Positions 61,124 to 64,000 of a DNA stretch of 64,000 nucleotides are shown here, piece after piece. Numbering within the stretch: the first letter of the stretch is position 1; every line of letters starts with the position of its first letter. Both the position numbers and the translations under genes were made by a program. This DNA comes from Conyzicola nivalis_A (GTDB lineage: Bacteria; Actinomycetota; Actinomycetes; Actinomycetales; Microbacteriaceae). Under the pieces are notes generated by a model, which was not told the origin of the DNA, searched no databases, and saw only the letters and a list, made by a program, of their open reading frames with translations. The stretch is from positions 682,001 to 746,000 of the forward strand of contig NZ_JBEPSJ010000001.1 of NCBI RefSeq assembly GCF_040548875.1, given 5' to 3'.

Positions 61124-61456
61124 ATGTTCCGCATCGAAATGTCCGACGGGACGACAGACGAGGTCGTCGCCGACCGCATCACGTTCGACGAGGGCAGAAC
61201 GTGGTTCTGGTCGGACGGGGTGGCGATCGCGAGCCGCCCGACGGCGGAGATAACGGGTGTCACGGCGATGCACGAGCACGCGGTCGACGCCGCACGCGAG
61301 ACGCACGCCCGCGCCTTCGAGCGCTGGACCGACGAGGAAGACGAACGTCTGCGCAAGGCACGCGCCGACGGACTCACCCGAGTGCAGCTCTCCGAGCTGT
61401 TCGAACGCCAGCCCAGCGCGATCAGGTCACGGCTGGATCGGTTGGGGCTGGAGTAG
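61124..61456 (+). CDS. Small protein with SANT/HTH-like C-terminus
   Basis: 110 residues. The N-terminal half is a beta domain (FRIEMSDGTTDEVVADRI). The C-terminal half (ERWTDEEDERLRKA, GLTRVQLSELF, ERQPSAIRSRLDRLGL) matches the C-terminus of the 53226-54095 protein residue for residue at RWT-EE, GL, RQP, RL and LGL. GAGGAG lies before ATG 61124. Its 3' end overlaps the decayed gene on the other strand. Confidence 0.75.
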   Translation: MFRIEMSDGTTDEVVADRITFDEGRTWFWSDGVAIASRPTAEITGVTAMHEHAVDAARETHARAFERWTDEEDERLRKARADGLTRVQLSELFERQPSAIRSRLDRLGLE

Positions 61457-61818
61457 CAGCCAGCAACTCCCTCGCCTCGTCCAAGTCGGCCTCGAGCGCG
61501 GCCGTCTCCGAGTCGCCGAGCGGGATGGCGAGGACGTCGCCGAGGGTACCCCGGGCGCGTTGTGTATCGCCGACCCGCAGGTCCAACTCGGCCCGGTAGA
61601 CCAGCGCACGTACGCGATCGACCCGCACCGCATCCGGATGCCGCAGCAGACCGGCGTCGAGCACGGCGATGGCCGCCGCGTCGTCGCCGTGGGCGTCACC
61701 CTGCCGTGCCGCATTCTCGACGACGCGCGCGAGCCCGCGCTCGGTGTCGGAGGACTCCGAGTCACTTCGATGCTGCCGTACGAGTCTTCGGGAACGAAGC
61801 CGTCGACTCCGTGGTCAT
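61422..61818 (-). pseudogene. TPR-like protein gene, frameshifted
   Basis: ATG 61818 overlaps the vsr stop (ATGA), the usual coupled start, but that frame closes after 18 codons. From about 61790 on, another frame reads as a helical protein: ERGLARVVENAARQG, AIAVLDAGLLRHPDAVRVDR, ALVYRAELDLRVGDTQRA, a TPR-like pattern of paired helices. One small indel would rejoin them. A shorter intact reading from GTG 61664 (80 residues) exists but lacks a ribosome site. Confidence 0.5.
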
Positions 61819-62253
61819 GATCGTTCAGCGCTCCCCTCCGACGTGATGGTGCGGGCCGGCAACAGCTCCGCGATCCGAGCGACGACCGCGTCGACGGTCT
61901 CGTGCTCCCAGAACCGCAGCACGAGCCATCCGCGTTCTTCGAGCGACGCCGTCGACTGGGCGTCCCTCTCGACGTTGCGCGCGAGCTTGGGCAGCCAGTA
62001 GCTCTCGTTCGACTTCGGTGTCGTCGCGTGCAGCGGGCACCCGTGCCAAGCAGCCGTCGATGTAGACGGCGATCCGGCGCCTCGTGAAGACGATGTCGGC
62101 CCGGGTGCGGAGCGAGGGTTCGGGACGCAGGTCGACCCGGAATCGGAACCCACGGGCATGCAGCGCGCGGCGGATCAGCAGCTCGGGCCGGGTGTCCCTG
62201 CTGCGGTTTCCGAGCATCGACTTTCGCGTCGCCTCGTTAGTCGCCCATGACAT
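61815..62253 (-). pseudogene. vsr: Very short patch repair endonuclease Vsr, frameshifted
   Basis: Vsr nicks beside T:G mismatches at methylated cytosine sites. The first part (SMLGNRSRDTRPELLIRRAL, then RTRADIVFTRRRIAVYIDGC) is read from ATG 62253; the remainder (WHGCPLHATTPKSNESYWLP, ARNVERD, GWLVLRFWEHE) is in another frame. The family has DGCFWHGCP at the joint; here TGCTTGGCAC lacks two bases near 62048. Catalytic Asp and the zinc Cys/His lie on opposite sides of the break, so the product is inactive. No cytosine methylase gene is in the window. TAGCGT ends 6 nt before the ATG. Confidence 0.85.
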
Positions 62254-62259
62254 GCGACC

Positions 62260-62265
62260 ACGCTA
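62260..62265 (-). promoter_or_regulatory. -10 hexamer TAGCGT, leaderless vsr
   Basis: TAGCGT ends 6 nt before ATG 62253; it overlaps the stop codon of the YccF-type gene. Confidence 0.5.
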
Positions 62266-62637
62266 GCGCTTGTCGACGATCTGCTTGCCGAGAGGGAAGA
62301 GTGCGACAGGCACGAGCTTGAAGTTGGCGATGCCGAAGGGGATTCCGATGATCGTGATGCACAGCGCGATACCACTGAGAATGTGCTCGAGGGCGATCCA
62401 CCAGCCGGCGAGGATCACCCAGACGATGTTGCCGAGCATCGACCCGACGCCCGCCGTCGGCCTGTCGACGACCTCCTTGCCGAAGGGCCACAGCGCGTAG
62501 ACGCCGATGCGCGCGGCAGCGACCCTCCACGGAATCGTGACGATGAGGACGCACATGATCGCGGCGGCGAGCATGTAGCCGAGAAACAGCCAGAAGCCGG
62601 AGAGCACGAGCCAGATCACATTGAGGAGGGTTTTCAT
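62263..62637 (-). CDS. yccF: YccF-domain inner-membrane protein
   Basis: 124 residues with two YccF units: VIWLVLSGFWLFLGYMLAA and VIWVILAGWWIALEHILSG-type helices, each followed by a VTIPWRVAAARIGVYALWPFG or IGIPFGIANFKLVPVALFPLG segment. Function unknown. ATG 62637 preferred over 62664 on family start (MKTLLNVIWL). Confidence 0.9.
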   Translation of the reverse strand: MKTLLNVIWLVLSGFWLFLGYMLAAAIMCVLIVTIPWRVAAARIGVYALWPFGKEVVDRPTAGVGSMLGNIVWVILAGWWIALEHILSGIALCITIIGIPFGIANFKLVPVALFPLGKQIVDKR

Positions 62638-62818
62638 GGTGGTGCCATTCTCGCAGCGCCGCAATATCCTACAGAGTGAAATTCGCCCGCGCGCGCCTTG
62701 GCGTATCCACAGGAGAGCTATCTACAGTGGGACGGGATGGTCGCGTCGGCGGGTCGCCGCGTCCGGCGCATCCGGATGAAGCCCGTGACGGCCTTCACAC
62801 CTAGGGGAAGATTTCTGC

Positions 62819-64000
62819 ATGTTCGACAACGGAACGCTTGACTACAAGCACGACAGTAGTTGGCGAAGCGTCGCGCGTGCTTTCGGCGGCCTCGCTGTGG
62901 CGAGCATCGTCGCCGGGGTACTCGTCGCCACGTCTCTCACCCCCATCGTCGCGGTCACGGCCGTCACCGGACGCGACTCCCTCAACGCCTTCGACTCGCT
63001 CCCGTCGGAGATCGAGCTCGGCGGTACCTCGCAACGCAACCAGATCTTCGCCACCCGCGACGGTGCGCCGGTCAAGATCGCCGATATCTACGACCAGAAC
63101 CGTAAAGACCTGGCGTGGGACCAGGTGTCGCAGTTTCTGAAAGACGCCGCGGTCGCCGGCGAAGACCGACGGTACTACGAACACGGCGGTGTCGACCCGC
63201 AGTCGCTGTTGCGCGCGGGCTTCGGCTTCGTCACCGAGACGGGCTCGACCGGTGGATCGACCATCGCCATGCAGGTCGTCAAGAACATCCGTGTCAACGA
63301 GTCGCAGCAGCTGCCCACAGAAGAGGCCCGGGACGCCGCCTACAAGAAGGCGATCGAGAAGTCACCCGCCCGCAAGGTGCAGGAGATCCGGCTCGCGATC
63401 GCCCTGGAGAAGAAGTACACCAAAGACGAGATCCTGCTCGGCTACCTGAATCTTGCCGGTTTCGGCAAGGCCACCTACGGTGTCGAGGCCGCATCCGAAC
63501 GCTACTACGGCACCTCGGCGGCGGATCTCACTCTCGCGCAGGCCGCCAGCCTCATCGCCATCGTGCAGACCCCCGACTCGCTCAACCTCAGCGACCCCGA
63601 GAACTACCCGAAGAACCTCGCCCGACGCGACCTGATTCTGGGCAACATGCTCGAACTGGGAAAGATCGACCAGGCGCAGTACGACGAGGCGATCGCGACC
63701 CCGATCGAGGCCTACGTCAACCTGACCAGCCCGACCAACGGCTGCCTCCACGCGACGGACGCGAAGTTCTTCTGCGACTACGTGGTGCGCGAGGTTCCGA
63801 ACCTCACCGCGCTCGGTGACGACGCGGCCGAGCGCAACGCCAACTGGATCAAGGGCGGCTACTCGGTCTACACGACCCTCGACCTGAACCAACAGGATGT
63901 CGCTCAGGCGCAGGTCAGCGCTCGCGCGCCTGCCGATGAGACTCGGTTCGCCCTGGGGGCCGCCGCGGTGGCCGTGCAGCCGGGCACCGGCCGCATCCTC
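62819..64000 (+). CDS. Class A penicillin-binding protein (3' end outside window)
   Basis: The first 394 codons of a bifunctional peptidoglycan synthase. An N-terminal TM anchor (about 21-50) leads to the GT51 glycosyltransferase: catalytic Glu in GEDRRYYEHGGVD, then GGSTIAMQVVKN, RKVQEIRLAIALEKKYTKDE and AAGFG-like GYLNLAGFGKATYGVEAAS. The transpeptidase domain begins near YSVYTTLDLNQQD and is cut at the edge. TAGGGGAAG lies before the ATG. It makes glycan strands outside the membrane. Confidence 0.94.
   Translation, partial: MFDNGTLDYKHDSSWRSVARAFGGLAVASIVAGVLVATSLTPIVAVTAVTGRDSLNAFDSLPSEIELGGTSQRNQIFATRDGAPVKIADIYDQNRKDLAWDQVSQFLKDAAVAGEDRRYYEHGGVDPQSLLRAGFGFVTETGSTGGSTIAMQVVKNIRVNESQQLPTEEARDAAYKKAIEKSPARKVQEIRLAIALEKKYTKDEILLGYLNLAGFGKATYGVEAASERYYGTSAADLTLAQAASLIAIVQTPDSLNLSDPENYPKNLARRDLILGNMLELGKIDQAQYDEAIATPIEAYVNLTSPTNGCLHATDAKFFCDYVVREVPNLTALGDDAAERNANWIKGGYSVYTTLDLNQQDVAQAQVSARAPADETRFALGAAAVAVQPGTGRIL

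Overview
The window is high-GC DNA with dense coding, GTG starts, many 4-bp ATGA overlaps and a mycothiol-biosynthesis ligase (mshC). It also carries pafBC next to tatA, DUF222/HNH and DUF2510 proteins, and GAF-ANTAR regulators. Together these point to an Actinomycetota chromosome, most likely a Microbacteriaceae genus (Leifsonia/Salinibacterium-like); the genus cannot be fixed from sequence alone. No phage, integron, CRISPR or IS element was seen.

Layout. 1-11.6 kb is a conserved actinobacterial housekeeping block: tatA, a one-TM protein, pafC, pafB, an FKBP lipoprotein, trmI, a HAD phosphatase, a PAC2 protein, mshC, two GAF-ANTAR regulators, uppP and an M20 peptidase. It is followed by tRNA-Leu(GAG), a strong terminator and a small membrane-protein gene broken by an amber codon. 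12.6-23.3 kb is one co-oriented, mostly overlapping cluster: M19 dipeptidase, family-5 binding protein, two permeases, M24 protein, alpha/beta hydrolase, two ATPases, a second M19 dipeptidase and a GntR regulator. It looks like a dedicated import-and-hydrolysis system for a peptide-like compound. Both M19 enzymes have an HxH metal motif and the M24 protein has lost metal ligands.

23.4-36.8 kb is mixed. It holds a haloperoxidase-like hydrolase, an EEP nuclease with an ATT start, acylphosphatase, a J-domain/NERD protein, RecQ fused to a phosphoribosyltransferase-like tail, a two-component system with repeated TTCAG boxes before its own operon and a PepSY target gene, Gpx, an aldo/keto reductase and a DrrAB-type exporter with a palindromic operator. 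36.9-45.7 kb has sbcC/sbcD, small enzymes, an HxlR regulator divergent from an aldo/keto reductase, an LLM oxidoreductase and a PRTase. 45.8-48.2 kb pairs two DUF2510 membrane proteins (one frameshifted) with an M50 metalloprotease. 48.3-53 kb is a redox cluster.

53.2-64 kb contains a very large RecB-like nuclease/SF1 helicase with internal tandem repeats, a convergent protein of unknown function, a DUF222-HNH endonuclease, an SDR, a GNAT, a second protein sharing the unknown C-terminal motif, a decayed vsr with a decayed coupled gene, a YccF protein and the first 394 codons of a class A penicillin-binding protein.

Two window-wide signals stand out. Many genes have a TANNNT hexamer (often TAGCGT) only 5-7 nt before the start codon, consistent with leaderless transcription. 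Several genes are interrupted by single small lesions (amber at 12117, frameshifts near 47460, 61780 and 62048) while their neighbours are intact. All functional calls rest on reading the sequence and family knowledge; no database search was run.
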